Assembly (NCBI GenBank): GCA_038135065.1
Contig: JAYPWI010000004.1
Span: 1 to 64,000 of the forward strand
Reading direction: 5' to 3'
Length of the DNA: 64,000 bases
Source: JAYPWI01 sp038135065
GTDB taxonomy: Bacteria > Actinomycetota > Acidimicrobiia > Acidimicrobiales > Poriferisodalaceae
The translations under genes were made by a program, and so were the position numbers. The notes under the pieces are model-generated. The model made no database searches and was not told where the DNA came from. It was given only the letters and a program-made list of their open reading frames with translations. Below are positions 15,105 through 24,979 of this stretch, one piece after another. Within the stretch, counting starts at the first letter, position 1, and the number at the start of each line of letters is the position of its first letter.

Positions 15105-16445
15105 GTGAGCGAGGCATCGACCATGCGGGCGCTCGACGGGATTCGGGTGTTCGAAATCGGCATCGCCATCGCTGCCCCGGGAGCGGGGCGAGCGTTGGCC
15201 TTCCACGGCGCCGAGGTGATGAAGGTGGAGTCCCAAGCGTCTCCCGATGTCGTCCGGTTGCTTGGCTCGGCCTGGCTGCGGGACGACGAGGAGCATGCGG
15301 CGGCCTGGGGCGATTCGAGCCCGTACGTGCCAGAGATGAACGCCGACAAGAAGAGCATCGCTCTGGAGTTGAAGACCCCCGAGGGTCGAGACGCAGCCCA
15401 TCGCTTGGTGGCCGAGTGCGACGTGTTCCTGGCCAACTTCTCCGCCAAGGCCCTGGTGAGCCTCGGGTTGGACTACGAGACGGTCAGCAAGCTCCGGCCC
15501 GACATCGTCTACGTCCAACTGCCCGGCTTCGGCAGCGACCCGACGATGCCGTACTACCCCTTCGTGGCGTGGGGCCCCAACCAGGCGCCGCTGGTGGGTA
15601 TGGACGAGCTGACCGGCTACCCCGATCAGGAGCCGGCGGGTATCGCCACCATCGCTCCCCCCGACTATCTCAGTGCCCAGCATGCGGTGACCGCAGTGCT
15701 GGCCGGTCTGGCCCACCGTGATGCGACCGGCGAGGGTGTGCACGTCGACGTGTCCCAGTTCGAGACGACGATCGGCATGCTGGGGCCCTTCGTGATGCAT
15801 CACGCCCTGACCGGGGTGAGCCAGTCCCGCATCGGCAACCGCAGCCTGTGGGCGGCTCCCGAGGGTGTCTATCCCTGCCGCGGGCACGAGCGATGGATCG
15901 CCCTCAGCGTCGAGACCGACGAGCAGTGGGCGGCCCTGGTGGCGTTGTCCGGCGGGCGCTTGGATGACGCCCGTTGGTCGACCAACGAGGGTCGTCACGA
16001 ACACCATGACGATCTCGACGACGCGCTGGCCCAATGGACGGTCGATCACGAGAACGGTGACCTGGCCGCTCGCCTCCAGGCCGCAGGCATCGCCGCTCAC
16101 CTGGTGGCCACCAACGAGGACGTGCTCCAGGACGAGCACGTCAAGCAGCGAGGCTGGTACCACATCACCCCGAGCCCCCGATTCACCCGTGAGCTGTTCC
16201 ATGGTCACGCCATCCGCATGTCGGCCACCCCGGGCACCTTCCACCGGGCATCGCCCCTCTTCGGGGAGCACACCCGCGACGTACTGGCCGAGGTTGCGGG
16301 GATGGATCCGTCCGACGTCGATGCCATGGTGGCTGCCGGCCAGGCCCACGATCCGCCAGCGCCCGACATGATCATCGACCGGCCGTACGAGCAGTGGCTG
16401 CATGTCCTGTTCCCCGGGGTGGCCGACACGAGGGACCTGACATGA
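15105..16445 (+). CDS. Class III (CaiB/BaiF) CoA-transferase, first copy
   Basis: About 446 residues. GTG 15105 is chosen because GGGGAAGAG lies just upstream; ATG 15057 is an in-frame alternative with no such site. The family pattern is clear: ALDGIRVFEIGIAIAAPGAGRALAFHGAEVMKVE at the N-terminus, DKKSIALELKTPEG, and the catalytic Asp in GEGVHVDVSQFE (Asp215). The enzyme should move CoA between carboxylic acids through an aspartyl-CoA intermediate. The stop overlaps the start of a second family member (ATGA). Paired genes may form a heteromeric enzyme. Substrates are unknown. Confidence 0.88.
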   Translation: MSEASTMRALDGIRVFEIGIAIAAPGAGRALAFHGAEVMKVESQASPDVVRLLGSAWLRDDEEHAAAWGDSSPYVPEMNADKKSIALELKTPEGRDAAHRLVAECDVFLANFSAKALVSLGLDYETVSKLRPDIVYVQLPGFGSDPTMPYYPFVAWGPNQAPLVGMDELTGYPDQEPAGIATIAPPDYLSAQHAVTAVLAGLAHRDATGEGVHVDVSQFETTIGMLGPFVMHHALTGVSQSRIGNRSLWAAPEGVYPCRGHERWIALSVETDEQWAALVALSGGRLDDARWSTNEGRHEHHDDLDDALAQWTVDHENGDLAARLQAAGIAAHLVATNEDVLQDEHVKQRGWYHITPSPRFTRELFHGHAIRMSATPGTFHRASPLFGEHTRDVLAEVAGMDPSDVDAMVAAGQAHDPPAPDMIIDRPYEQWLHVLFPGVADTRDLT

Positions 16446-17599
16446 GCGGACCATTCGAGGGCATCAAGGTGGTCGATCTCTCTGGCCTGCCTGGCGCGTA
16501 CGGCACCCGGCTGTTGGCCGGGCTGGGGGCCGATGTCATCAAGGTCGAGCCGCCGAGCGGAAGCCAACTCCGTCGCTACGGCCCCTTCGCCGAGGGAGCC
16601 CCCGACGGGGAAGGCAGTCTCTGGTGGGCGTTTCTGGCCATGGGCAGCCGGAGCGTGACGCTCGACCCCTCCGATCCGGGAGATGGGGAACGGCTGAGAG
16701 AGCTCATGGCATCAGCCGATGTCGTGGTGGACGATCACGGTCCCGGGGTGCTCGACGCAGCCGGCCTGGGCTACGACACCATCGCTGCGGCCAACCCTGG
16801 GGTGGTGTGGGTGTCGATCACCCCGTTCGGCCTCCACGGGCCCAAGCGGGACTGGGCGACCTCCAATCTCGTGGCCTGGGCATCGACGGGCATTCTGTAC
16901 ACGGTCGGTTTCCCCGAGCGGCCCCCCGTTGTGCCCGCCGGACCGGTGCAGATGGCCATGCATGCCACCGCCCTCAACGCAGCCACCGGCGTCATGCTCG
17001 CCCTGCGGGTGCGGAACCGCACGGGTACAGGGCAGATGATCGACCTCTCCATCCAGGAATCAGCGCTCGCACTGGCGCCGGAGACGGGGGTCCCCGTCTT
17101 CCTCGACGACAAGGTGCATCGAGAGCGCAGCGGCAACCGGCGGCTGCTGTCCCGGCCCTTCGGGCTCTACCCGTGCAGTGATGGGTACGTGTCGATCCTG
17201 GTGCTCATGCCCCACCACTGGTCGGCTATCGCCAGCTGGATCGCCGAGGTCACGGGGAACGAGGCGGTGCTCGATCCGGTGTTCGGCGATGTCGCAGTGC
17301 GGGGCGAGACGATGGAGCTCGTCGACAGCTGGGTGGAAGAGCTCACCACCCAGCTCACCGCCCTCGAGGTGTTCCAGGAAGGGCAACGTAGGGGCATCCC
17401 CATCACCCCGGTGAGCACCGTGGCCGGACTCCGTGAGGACCCGCACCTCAACGCCGCCGGCTTCTGGACCTCCACCGAGCTCCCCGCCGGGGGCGAGGTG
17501 GCTTCTCCTGGCGCCCCCTATCGGACCAATCGTGGGTGGTGGCAGCTCGGCCGAGCTCCCCGACTCGGTGAGCACAACGACGAGGTGCTGGGCAGCTGA
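16442..17599 (+). CDS. Class III (CaiB/BaiF) CoA-transferase, second copy
   Basis: 385 residues from ATG 16442, overlapping the previous stop. It opens with FEGIKVVDLSGLPGAYGTRLLAGLGADVIKVE, the family's N-terminal CoA-binding fold, and has the catalytic Asp in GTGQMIDLSIQE (Asp201). It is shorter than its neighbour and clearly diverged from it. The tight overlap and common family suggest a two-subunit CoA-transferase or successive enzymes in one route with the hydantoinase/oxoprolinase gene that follows. Confidence 0.88.
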   Translation: MSGPFEGIKVVDLSGLPGAYGTRLLAGLGADVIKVEPPSGSQLRRYGPFAEGAPDGEGSLWWAFLAMGSRSVTLDPSDPGDGERLRELMASADVVVDDHGPGVLDAAGLGYDTIAAANPGVVWVSITPFGLHGPKRDWATSNLVAWASTGILYTVGFPERPPVVPAGPVQMAMHATALNAATGVMLALRVRNRTGTGQMIDLSIQESALALAPETGVPVFLDDKVHRERSGNRRLLSRPFGLYPCSDGYVSILVLMPHHWSAIASWIAEVTGNEAVLDPVFGDVAVRGETMELVDSWVEELTTQLTALEVFQEGQRRGIPITPVSTVAGLREDPHLNAAGFWTSTELPAGGEVASPGAPYRTNRGWWQLGRAPRLGEHNDEVLGS

Positions 17600-17643
17600 G
17601 GGCGATTCCCGATCGACGGTTCGGTGCCCCAGCCGACGGCGCC

Positions 17644-17649
17644 TAGCCT
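17644..17649 (+). promoter_or_regulatory. -10 element TAGCCT of leaderless hydantoinase gene
   Basis: TAGCCT ends seven bases before ATG 17657 and no ribosome-binding site is present, consistent with a leaderless start. Confidence 0.4.
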
Positions 17650-17656
17650 CCCCACG

Positions 17657-20600
17657 ATGAACAGTCCGATCCATGGTTGGCAGTTCTGGGTAGACCGGGG
17701 AGGGACCTTCACCGATGTGGTGGCCCGCCGCCCGGACGGATCGACGGTCACCCACAAGCTGCTGTCGGAGAACCCGCGGCGGTACCCCGATGCCGCCGTG
17801 CAGGGCATTCGCGACCTCCTGGGTCTCGCAGAGGGTGACGGGCTGCCTACCGATCTCATCGACTCGGTGAAGATGGGCACCACGGTGGCCACCAACGCCC
17901 TCCTCGAGCGCCAGGGGGAACCGACCCTGCTGGTGACCACTCGGGGGTTCGCCGACGTACTGCGTATCGGCTATCAGACCCGCCCCGATCTGTTCGCCCT
18001 CGACATCTCGCTGCCCGAGATGCTCTACGCCGACGTCCTCGAGGTCGACGAACGGCATTCGGCGCAGGGTGAGGTGCTGACGCCCCTCGACGAAGCGGGG
18101 GCTCGTGTCGGGCTCGAAGCGGCCCGCCGGGCCGGTCTGGACAGCGTGGCCATCGTCCTGCTCCACGCCGATCGGGCACCCGCCCACGAAGTACTCCTGG
18201 CCGAGATGTGCCGGCAGATGGGGTTCGGTCAGGTCTCGGTCAGCCACGAGGTCAGCCCCATCATGAAGATGGTTCCCCGAGGGGACACCACCGTGGTGGA
18301 CGCCTACCTGTCGCCCATCCTCCGCCGTTACGTCGCCCAGGTCGACCAGCGGCTCCGGTCCCCCGCCGGGGCAGCCACCCGCCTCATGTTCATGCAGTCC
18401 AACGGAGGGCTGACCGATGCCCACCGGTTCCAGGGCAAGGACGCGCTGCTGTCGGGTCCGGCCGGTGGGGTGGTGGGCATGGTCCGCACCGCCGAGGCGG
18501 CAGGATTCGATCGGCTGATCGGCTTCGACATGGGTGGAACGTCGACCGATGTCAGTCACTACGCCGGAGAGCTCGAGCGAAGCTTCGAGACCGAGGTGGC
18601 CGGAGTGCGGGTCCGGGCGCCCATGATCGACATCCACACTGTCGCGGCCGGCGGTGGATCGATGTTGTTCTTCGACGGCAGCCGCATGCGGGTCGGTCCC
18701 GACTCGGCCGGAGCCGACCCGGGGCCGCGCTGTTACGGGAACGATGGGCCCCTGGCCGTCACCGACTGCAACGTGGTGTTGGGCAAGCTCCGAGCCGAGT
18801 ACTTCCCTCAGGTGTTCGGGCCTGGTGGCGACGGGCCCCTCGACACTGCGGCCACTGTGGAGGCGTTCACTGCCCTGGCCGCAGAGGTGAGCGAGGCCAC
18901 CGGGGTGCAACAGACGGCGGCCACCCTGGCTGAGGGCTTCCTCGAGATCGCGGTGGAGAACATGGCCAACGCGATCAAGAAGATCTCGGTGGAACGGGGC
19001 CATGACGTCACCACCTACACCCTGGTCTGCTTCGGTGGTGCCGGGGGCCAGCACGCCTGCTTGGTGGCAGATCGTCTGGGTATCGAGCGGATCCATATCC
19101 ATCCTCATGCCGGGGTCTTGTCGGCCTTGGGGATCGGCCTGGCCGATATCCGGGAGGTGAGGGACGACGGGGTCGAGGCCGTGCTGTCACCGGCGCTGCT
19201 CGACGGCTTGGTCGAGCGGTGGGACGCCCTGGACCGAGCATGCGAGAAGGCGGTCCTCGAACAGGGAGTCTCAGCCGACCGCATCGATCTCGTCCATCGT
19301 CTCGCGCTGCGCTACGCAGGATCCGACACCGCGTTGCAGGTCGACAGCGGCGACCACGTAGCTGTCGTTGCCGCCTTCGAGACGGTGCACCGGGCCCGCT
19401 TCGGGTTCGTGGCGCCCGAGAAGGACCTGATCGTGGAGTCGGTGCAGGTCGAAGCGGTCGGTCGGGCCGACCAGGTGACCCTGGGGGTCGGAGCCGGCGA
19501 CACGGGCGATCTGGCAGCGGCCACCCTGGCTGTCCACCAATCGGTGATGGCGGGAGGGGCCCACGACACCCCCTTCGTCGATCGGTCCCGCCTGGCTCCG
19601 GGGTGCCCGGTCGATGGCCCCGCCGTCCTCGTCGAGGACACGGCCACCACGGTGATCGAGCCGGGATGGCAAGGGGTACTCACCCCGACGGGTGATCTGG
19701 TGATGACGCGGGTCGCCGCCCGGGCGGGTGGGCCCGCAGTCGGTACCGAGGTCGATCCTGTCCAGTTGGAGATCTTCAACAACCTGTTCATGAACGTGGC
19801 CGAGCAGATGGGTGTGGTGCTCGAGAACACCTCGGTCTCGGTCAATATCAAGGAGCGGCTGGACTTCAGTTGCGCCATCTTCGATCCCGACGGCGAGTTG
19901 ATCGCCAACGCCCCCCATCTGCCCATCCACCTGGGTTCGATGAGCGAGGCCATCAAGTCGGTCATCCGCAACAACCCTCACATGGCCCCGGGCGATGCCT
20001 ACGTGCTGAACGCCCCGTACAACGGCGGAACCCACCTGCCCGATGTGACGGTGGTCAAACCCGTCTTCGACGACGAGGGCCAGCGCATCTTCTATGTGGC
20101 AGCTCGCGGTCATCACGCCGATATCGGTGGGATGGTGCCCGGGTCAGCTCCCGCCGACTCGACGACCATCGATCAAGAGGGTCTCGTCTTCGACAACGTC
20201 AAGCTCGTCGAGGACGGGCGGTTCCTCGAGGACGAACTCCGGGCGCTGCTCGCGTCGGGCCCCTGGCCGGCCCGCAACCCCGACTACAACGTCGCCGACC
20301 TCAAGGCCCAGGTCGCAGCCTGTGAGCGCGGTGCTCACGAACTGCACCGGGTGATCGACCACTACGGCCTCGAGGTGGTCCACGCCTACATGGGACACGT
20401 CATGGACAACGCCGAAGAATCAGTTCGGCGGGTCATCGACGCCCTGGTCGACAGCGAGTTCGTGGGGGAGATGGACGACGGGCACCGGGTTGCGGTCAAG
20501 ATCACGGTGGATCGGGAGCGTCGGAGGGCCACCATCGACTTCACCGGCACCAGCGCACAGCACCCGGGCAACTTCAACGCCCCCCAAGCCGTGTGCCGCT

Positions 20601-21277
20601 CCGCTGTGCTGTACGTGTTCCGCTGCATGGTCAACGACGCGATACCCCTCAACGCCGGCTGTCTGATTCCCCTCGAGATCGTCATTCCCGACCCATCGCT
20701 GATCAGCCCCCACTACCCGGCAGCCGTCATCGCAGGCAACGTCGAGACATCGCAACTGATCGTCGACACCCTGTTCGGGGCGCTGGGTGCGGTGGCCGGG
20801 TCGCAGGGAACCATGAACAACTTCATCTGGGGCAATGACCGGCATCAGTACTACGAGACGATCTGCGGGGGTACGGGGGCCACCGCGACAGCCGACGGAG
20901 CCAGCGCCGTGCACAGCCACATGACGAACACCCGGCTGACCGACCCCGAGATCCTCGAATGGCGCCACCCGGTGCGGCTCGATCACTTCCACATCCGTCA
21001 CAACTCGGGCGGCACAGGGGCCCGGCGAGGTGGCGACGGGGTGGTCCGGCGGATCACCTTCGGCGAACCCATGACGGTGAACGTCCTGTCGTCCCGTCGG
21101 GTGGTGGAGCCGTTCGGCGTGGACGGTGGCGCGAACGGACGGGTCGGGGTCAACCGGGTCATCCGGACTGATGGCACCACCGAAGAGTTGCCCGCATCGG
21201 TGCGGATCGAAGTCGGGGCAGGGGACAGCTTCGAGATTGAGACGCCGGGAGGCGGCGGCTACGGCCCGGTTGGTTGA
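17657..21277 (+). CDS. Fused hydantoinase A/B (5-oxoprolinase-type) enzyme
   Basis: 1206 residues, near the length of ATP-dependent 5-oxoprolinase. The A half (residues 1 to about 690) starts with [12 protein letters not shown] and contains [14 protein letters not shown], both nucleotide-binding actin-like motifs. The B half begins near residue 698 ([21 protein letters not shown]) and ends with the Gly-rich [18 protein letters not shown]. In many actinobacteria the halves are separate genes; here they are joined. The family hydrolyses cyclic amides (5-oxoproline, hydantoins) with ATP, or carboxylates ketones. The neighbourhood (oxidoreductase, CoA-transferases, amidase) suits a cyclic amide or N-substituted substrate. 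Exact substrate not predicted. Confidence 0.9.
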   Translation: MNSPIHGWQFWVDRGGTFTDVVARRPDGSTVTHKLLSENPRRYPDAAVQGIRDLLGLAEGDGLPTDLIDSVKMGTTVATNALLERQGEPTLLVTTRGFADVLRIGYQTRPDLFALDISLPEMLYADVLEVDERHSAQGEVLTPLDEAGARVGLEAARRAGLDSVAIVLLHADRAPAHEVLLAEMCRQMGFGQVSVSHEVSPIMKMVPRGDTTVVDAYLSPILRRYVAQVDQRLRSPAGAATRLMFMQSNGGLTDAHRFQGKDALLSGPAGGVVGMVRTAEAAGFDRLIGFDMGGTSTDVSHYAGELERSFETEVAGVRVRAPMIDIHTVAAGGGSMLFFDGSRMRVGPDSAGADPGPRCYGNDGPLAVTDCNVVLGKLRAEYFPQVFGPGGDGPLDTAATVEAFTALAAEVSEATGVQQTAATLAEGFLEIAVENMANAIKKISVERGHDVTTYTLVCFGGAGGQHACLVADRLGIERIHIHPHAGVLSALGIGLADIREVRDDGVEAVLSPALLDGLVERWDALDRACEKAVLEQGVSADRIDLVHRLALRYAGSDTALQVDSGDHVAVVAAFETVHRARFGFVAPEKDLIVESVQVEAVGRADQVTLGVGAGDTGDLAAATLAVHQSVMAGGAHDTPFVDRSRLAPGCPVDGPAVLVEDTATTVIEPGWQGVLTPTGDLVMTRVAARAGGPAVGTEVDPVQLEIFNNLFMNVAEQMGVVLENTSVSVNIKERLDFSCAIFDPDGELIANAPHLPIHLGSMSEAIKSVIRNNPHMAPGDAYVLNAPYNGGTHLPDVTVVKPVFDDEGQRIFYVAARGHHADIGGMVPGSAPADSTTIDQEGLVFDNVKLVEDGRFLEDELRALLASGPWPARNPDYNVADLKAQVAACERGAHELHRVIDHYGLEVVHAYMGHVMDNAEESVRRVIDALVDSEFVGEMDDGHRVAVKITVDRERRRATIDFTGTSAQHPGNFNAPQAVCRSAVLYVFRCMVNDAIPLNAGCLIPLEIVIPDPSLISPHYPAAVIAGNVETSQLIVDTLFGALGAVAGSQGTMNNFIWGNDRHQYYETICGGTGATATADGASAVHSHMTNTRLTDPEILEWRHPVRLDHFHIRHNSGGTGARRGGDGVVRRITFGEPMTVNVLSSRRVVEPFGVDGGANGRVGVNRVIRTDGTTEELPASVRIEVGAGDSFEIETPGGGGYGPVG

Positions 21278-21355
21278 GCGGGACGCCGGTTGGGCAATCA
21301 TTCCAGCGCAGTCGGTAAAGGCTCAGCCCAGCGAGGTTGCGGCCGATGGACTCAC

Positions 21356-21895
21356 GTGCTGACCGATGCCACAGGGCGACGCAACGATCGAGATGGGGGC
21401 TTCACCCTCATCGAGCTGACCATCGTCCTCATGATCCTCGGCGTGCTCGTCAGCACAGCGCTCATCGCGTTCAACAGCGCTCGCGGGCGGGCCGAGCAGC
21501 GGGTCGCTCAGGTACACGTACGGCTTGCCTATGACGTGGCCGCCATTCTGGCCTCTGATGGGCAGTTGGCGACTCGGGATGGGCGGCCAGCCGATGACAC
21601 GGCCCTCATCGTGGAGTGGTACCAGGCCGAGGAAACCAGCCTGGAGTTCGTCGCCGGGGCTGTGCCCTCGACCTCGAACAACGAGGTCTCGGTTCACAGC
21701 GCCAACACCAACGAACTGGCTGACCCCGACATCCCCTTCCATCGCATCGCAGCACTCTCCGACGATGGCAACTGCTACTTCCTGTTGGAGACCCGAGCCG
21801 GTCTCCTCGAGTATCGGGTCATCGAGGACGTCGCTCCTTTGGGTTGCATGGCCGACGCATACGGGGCCTCTGTCCTGGCTGACGCCGGCTGGTAG
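21356..21895 (+). CDS. Type IV prepilin-like protein
   Basis: About 179 residues from GTG 21356; TTG 21290 in the same frame is an alternative, and neither has a strong ribosome-binding site. The short basic leader ends in Gly and is followed by FTLIELTIVLMILGVLVSTALIAF: a prepilin peptidase site (G|FTLIE with Glu at +5) and the conserved hydrophobic helix. The remaining globular part is acidic and has two Cys residues near the C-terminus (GNCYF and LGCMAD) that could form the pilin disulfide loop. No pilus-assembly genes are nearby, so it stands alone. Confidence 0.8.
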   Translation: MLTDATGRRNDRDGGFTLIELTIVLMILGVLVSTALIAFNSARGRAEQRVAQVHVRLAYDVAAILASDGQLATRDGRPADDTALIVEWYQAEETSLEFVAGAVPSTSNNEVSVHSANTNELADPDIPFHRIAALSDDGNCYFLLETRAGLLEYRVIEDVAPLGCMADAYGASVLADAGW

Positions 21896-21898
21896 CGG

Positions 21899-23263
21899 TT
21901 ACGCCGGTCTGGGAGCCGATTGCCTCACCCTGTCGAGGGCGAGGACGGCGGCTCCGGCAGCGGCAGCCCCCGTGACCGCAGCGCAGATCGTCGATGTGCC
22001 CGCCCAGGCGTGCACGAATTCCTGCTCCCCACCGCGAGCATCGAACAGAGCGCTCGACCCGGCGACACCGAGGATGATGCCCACCGTCCGGGTGACCAGG
22101 GCGAGGCTGCCTGCCACCCCCTGACGATCACTGGGCAGTGCCGTCATGACGAGGGCCATGTTCGGTGCGTTGAACAGCCCCAGCCCCAGCCCGACCGCCC
22201 CGAATGCGAGGGCAGCCGTGAGAGGGGACGACGCACCGTCGAGTCGGCTGAGCACGAACAGCCCGACCGCTTCGATTGCCAGGCCTGCGGCGACGAGACC
22301 GTCGGGTCCCCAACGGTCACTCCAACGGCCGGCCAGAGGTGACACGGCAGCCATCACGGCCGGTGATGCAGCCAGGACCACGCCACCCGACAGGACTGAC
22401 ATCCCCATGTGCTCGACCAAGAGGGTTGGACCGAGGAGCCACCCGACGAACATCGTGGCATTGGCCAGCATGTTCATCACATTTGCTGCCGCAAATCTGA
22501 CGATGCGGAACAGGGCCAGGTCGATGATCGGCTCTGCGCATCGTCGACTGTGACGCTGATAGGCCACGGCCACCGCCACGGTCGCACCCATGACCACCCA
22601 GAGGGCCGGGGACCCGAAACCGAGGCTGCGGCCAGTGTTGAGCACCATGAGACCGCCGGCCAGACCCAGGGCGATGAGTACCGCCCCCTTGATGTCGTTG
22701 GCCCGGTGAGGAGCCGGATCCTCACCTCGGACACCCAAGCCGAGCACGAGGAGGGCGGCGGCCACGGGCACCCGGAACCAGAACACGGCAGGCCATCCGC
22801 CCAGGGCAACCAAGGGACCGCCAATGACGGGACCCACTGCGGCCCCGAGTCCGGCCGACAGTTGGAAGATGCCGACGGCCCGACCTCGGGCGTCGGGACC
22901 CGCAGCACTCGAGGCCAGAGCCGGACCGGCAGCCATCACCGCGGCCGTGCAGACGCCCTGCAGAATGCGGGCACCGACGAAGAAGGGGAAGCTAGGAGCC
23001 AGGGCGCAGGCAGCCATGGCGACGACCGAGCCGGCTGCTCCGGCGGCCAGCATGCGCTGGTGGCCGACCCGATCACCCAGATGCCCTGCGGCGAGCAGCA
23101 GCCCCCCGTAGGCCAGGACGAAGCTCACCACCACCCACTGCAGGCTGGCCTCGCTGATCTCGAACTTGTCCACCAGGTCGGGGAAGGCGATGTTGAGTGC
23201 GGTGTCGAGCGAACCGAAGGCCCCTGCCCCTCCGGCCAGGAGCAGGGCACGGTTCGCTCTCAC
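21899..23263 (-). CDS. MFS drug-efflux transporter (DHA2-like)
   Basis: 454 residues, almost all hydrophobic, with about 14 membrane segments. The loop-2/3 motif appears as GHLGDRVGHQRML, the usual MFS motif A (GxLaDrxGrkxxl), and a motif C-like GLGAAVGPVIGGPLV lies in helix 5. The layout matches the drug:proton antiporter DHA2 family. It starts with GTG and overlaps the amidase gene stop by four bases (GTGA), so it belongs to the small-subunit, amidase, transporter operon. It may export a product or a toxic substrate of the amidase; the cargo is unknown. Confidence 0.87.
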   Translation of the reverse strand: MRANRALLLAGGAGAFGSLDTALNIAFPDLVDKFEISEASLQWVVVSFVLAYGGLLLAAGHLGDRVGHQRMLAAGAAGSVVAMAACALAPSFPFFVGARILQGVCTAAVMAAGPALASSAAGPDARGRAVGIFQLSAGLGAAVGPVIGGPLVALGGWPAVFWFRVPVAAALLVLGLGVRGEDPAPHRANDIKGAVLIALGLAGGLMVLNTGRSLGFGSPALWVVMGATVAVAVAYQRHSRRCAEPIIDLALFRIVRFAAANVMNMLANATMFVGWLLGPTLLVEHMGMSVLSGGVVLAASPAVMAAVSPLAGRWSDRWGPDGLVAAGLAIEAVGLFVLSRLDGASSPLTAALAFGAVGLGLGLFNAPNMALVMTALPSDRQGVAGSLALVTRTVGIILGVAGSSALFDARGGEQEFVHAWAGTSTICAAVTGAAAAGAAVLALDRVRQSAPRPA

Positions 23264-24672
23264 TCCTGGGTTCCCCCCGAGGTGGCGTGGATCGGGGCGA
23301 CTGCGTCGTGCCAGTTGGTGAGCTGCTGGTAGTGGTGGCCCAGGGAGAGGACCTGGTCATCAGCGAAGGGTCGGCCGATGATCTGCAGTCCGCATGGGAG
23401 GCCATCGACGTCGAAGCCCATGGGAACGGACAACGCGGGGAAACCGGCGGCGTTCCATGCTGGCGTGTGCAGGGCGCTCATCGCGACCGCGCGGGGGTCG
23501 GCTCCGGTGAATGGGGTGGCTGGGTAGCCCGTGGTGGGACTCAGCAACAGGTCGACGCCGAGCTCGTCCATGGCTGCGATGACGGCCCGTCGGGCGATGT
23601 CCCGTACCCGCTCGACCTGGATGAGGTCACCCCCCGAGATCAGGGCGCCCTGCGCGATGGTCAGCCGAGTGGGCCGTCCGTAGTCCAGCCACCGTTCTTG
23701 GAGCTGGCGACGGTGCCAGGCGAAGGCCTCGGCCTGCAGGGCCAGGAAGGTTCCGTTTGCCAGCTCGTCGTAGTGGGGGACCTCGAGCAACACGACCTCG
23801 ACCCCGGCCCGCTCGATGGCGGCCACGGCGTCGTCGAAGGCGGCCATCATGCTGTCCGAGGCGCTGGCCGCCACCGAGGGGTTGGCGACCACGGCGATCC
23901 GCGCCGGAAGGTCCTGGTCGAGGCGGGCCACGTAATCGACGTGTGGTCGGTCGACCGATGTCCGGTCCGAGGCGTCGGCGCCAGCCATCACGGTGAGCAT
24001 GGCTGCGCAGTCCCATACCGTGCGAGCCATTGGTCCGATGTGGTCGTAACTCAGCCCGAGGGGGATACAGCCCGACTTCGGAACCAGCCCGAACGTCTGC
24101 TTGTGGCCGGTGATGCCGCAGTAGGCGGCCGGGAGGCGCACGCTGCCGCCGGTGTCGGTACCCAGCCCACCCACGAACTGTCCGGAGGCCACCCCGTTCG
24201 CGGTGCCCGAACTGGAACCCCCCGTCCAGCGTTCGGTGTTCCACGGATTACGGGGGATGGGAAAGGGCTTGTCGAAGTCGGGCCGCCCGATGGCGTACTC
24301 CATGGTGGTCGTTTTGCCGGTGAGCACGGCGCCGGCTGCCCGGAGCCTGCTGATGACCGGGCCGTCTCCCTGGTCGCCCCACGCAGGATCCTGCACCAGG
24401 GACTGGGCCGTGGTCGGCCCCTCGTCGGTGGCGATGATGTCCTTGATCCCCAGCGGGATGCCGTGCAGGGGCCCCCGATCGTTGCCGGCCGCCAGCTCGG
24501 CATCGGCCTGCCGAGCGGCCGCCAAGGCCGACTCGTCGAAGCGAGCGAGGTAGGTACCGAGGGTGCCGTCGAAGCGGTCGGAGGCAGCAAGGCATTCCTC
24601 GGTGAGGCGTTCGCTGGTGAGCTCCCCTGCCCGGATGGCCCGGCCCGCACGTTCGATCGTCCATGGGGTCAT
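23260..24672 (-). CDS. Amidase (amidase-signature family)
   Basis: 470 residues. The Ser-cisSer-Lys triad is visible: Lys77 in GIPLGIKDI, the Ser-rich GGSSSGTA (cis-Ser about 153) and Ser177 in TDTGGSVRLPA. This family includes GatA, AtzE and many aryl or peptide amidases. The start ATG overlaps the stop of a 69-residue gene (ATGA), and the stop overlaps the MFS gene start. The small upstream partner resembles GatC/AtzG-like helper subunits, which suggests an AtzE-type two-subunit enzyme rather than tRNA amidotransferase, since no GatB is present. Confidence 0.9.
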   Translation of the reverse strand: MTPWTIERAGRAIRAGELTSERLTEECLAASDRFDGTLGTYLARFDESALAAARQADAELAAGNDRGPLHGIPLGIKDIIATDEGPTTAQSLVQDPAWGDQGDGPVISRLRAAGAVLTGKTTTMEYAIGRPDFDKPFPIPRNPWNTERWTGGSSSGTANGVASGQFVGGLGTDTGGSVRLPAAYCGITGHKQTFGLVPKSGCIPLGLSYDHIGPMARTVWDCAAMLTVMAGADASDRTSVDRPHVDYVARLDQDLPARIAVVANPSVAASASDSMMAAFDDAVAAIERAGVEVVLLEVPHYDELANGTFLALQAEAFAWHRRQLQERWLDYGRPTRLTIAQGALISGGDLIQVERVRDIARRAVIAAMDELGVDLLLSPTTGYPATPFTGADPRAVAMSALHTPAWNAAGFPALSVPMGFDVDGLPCGLQIIGRPFADDQVLSLGHHYQQLTNWHDAVAPIHATSGGTQE

Positions 24673-24878
24673 CGCCCCACCTCCCCATCCAATTCGGCCC
24701 TGAACACGGCGGCTGGGACGGCATCGCCGGTGTCCACTGCGTACATGCGTTCCATTCGTCGGCGGGCTGTTCCCAGAACCCGCTGCAGTGACGCCAGATC
24801 GCCGTCGGGGGCCGTGATGCCGGCACCCGTCAGGAGCATGCGTACCTCGGCCAACGGATCGGCGTCGTGGTCGCTCAT
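24669..24878 (-). CDS. Small GatC/AtzG-like amidase partner subunit
   Basis: 69 residues from ATG 24878, with a strong GGGGAGGGG ribosome-binding site. The frame is open further upstream, but that part has no support. It is alpha-helical, with LAEVRMLLTGAGI, then LQRVLGTARRRMERMY, and ends PAAVFRAEL. A short C-terminal A/P-x-FR segment following two helices is the pattern of GatC-like and DUF4089/AtzG-like small proteins that wrap around an amidase. The four-base overlap with the amidase start supports a 1:1 complex. Assignment rests on layout and context, not on strong sequence identity. Confidence 0.65.
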   Translation of the reverse strand: MSDHDADPLAEVRMLLTGAGITAPDGDLASLQRVLGTARRRMERMYAVDTGDAVPAAVFRAELDGEVGR

Positions 24879-24979
24879 GTCACCCCTCCCCATCCCCTCG
24901 GCGCTGAGGCTACAAGCGATGGGGACTACCGTGCCGACCGGTGCTCGTGCTGACGGGAGCGCCGACGAGAGGTGCATCG

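Noticed and set aside
17060..19108. Minus-strand open frame of 682 codons opposite the hydantoinase gene
   Set aside because: Antisense shadow of the strongly supported CoA-transferase and hydantoinase genes; no start signals.
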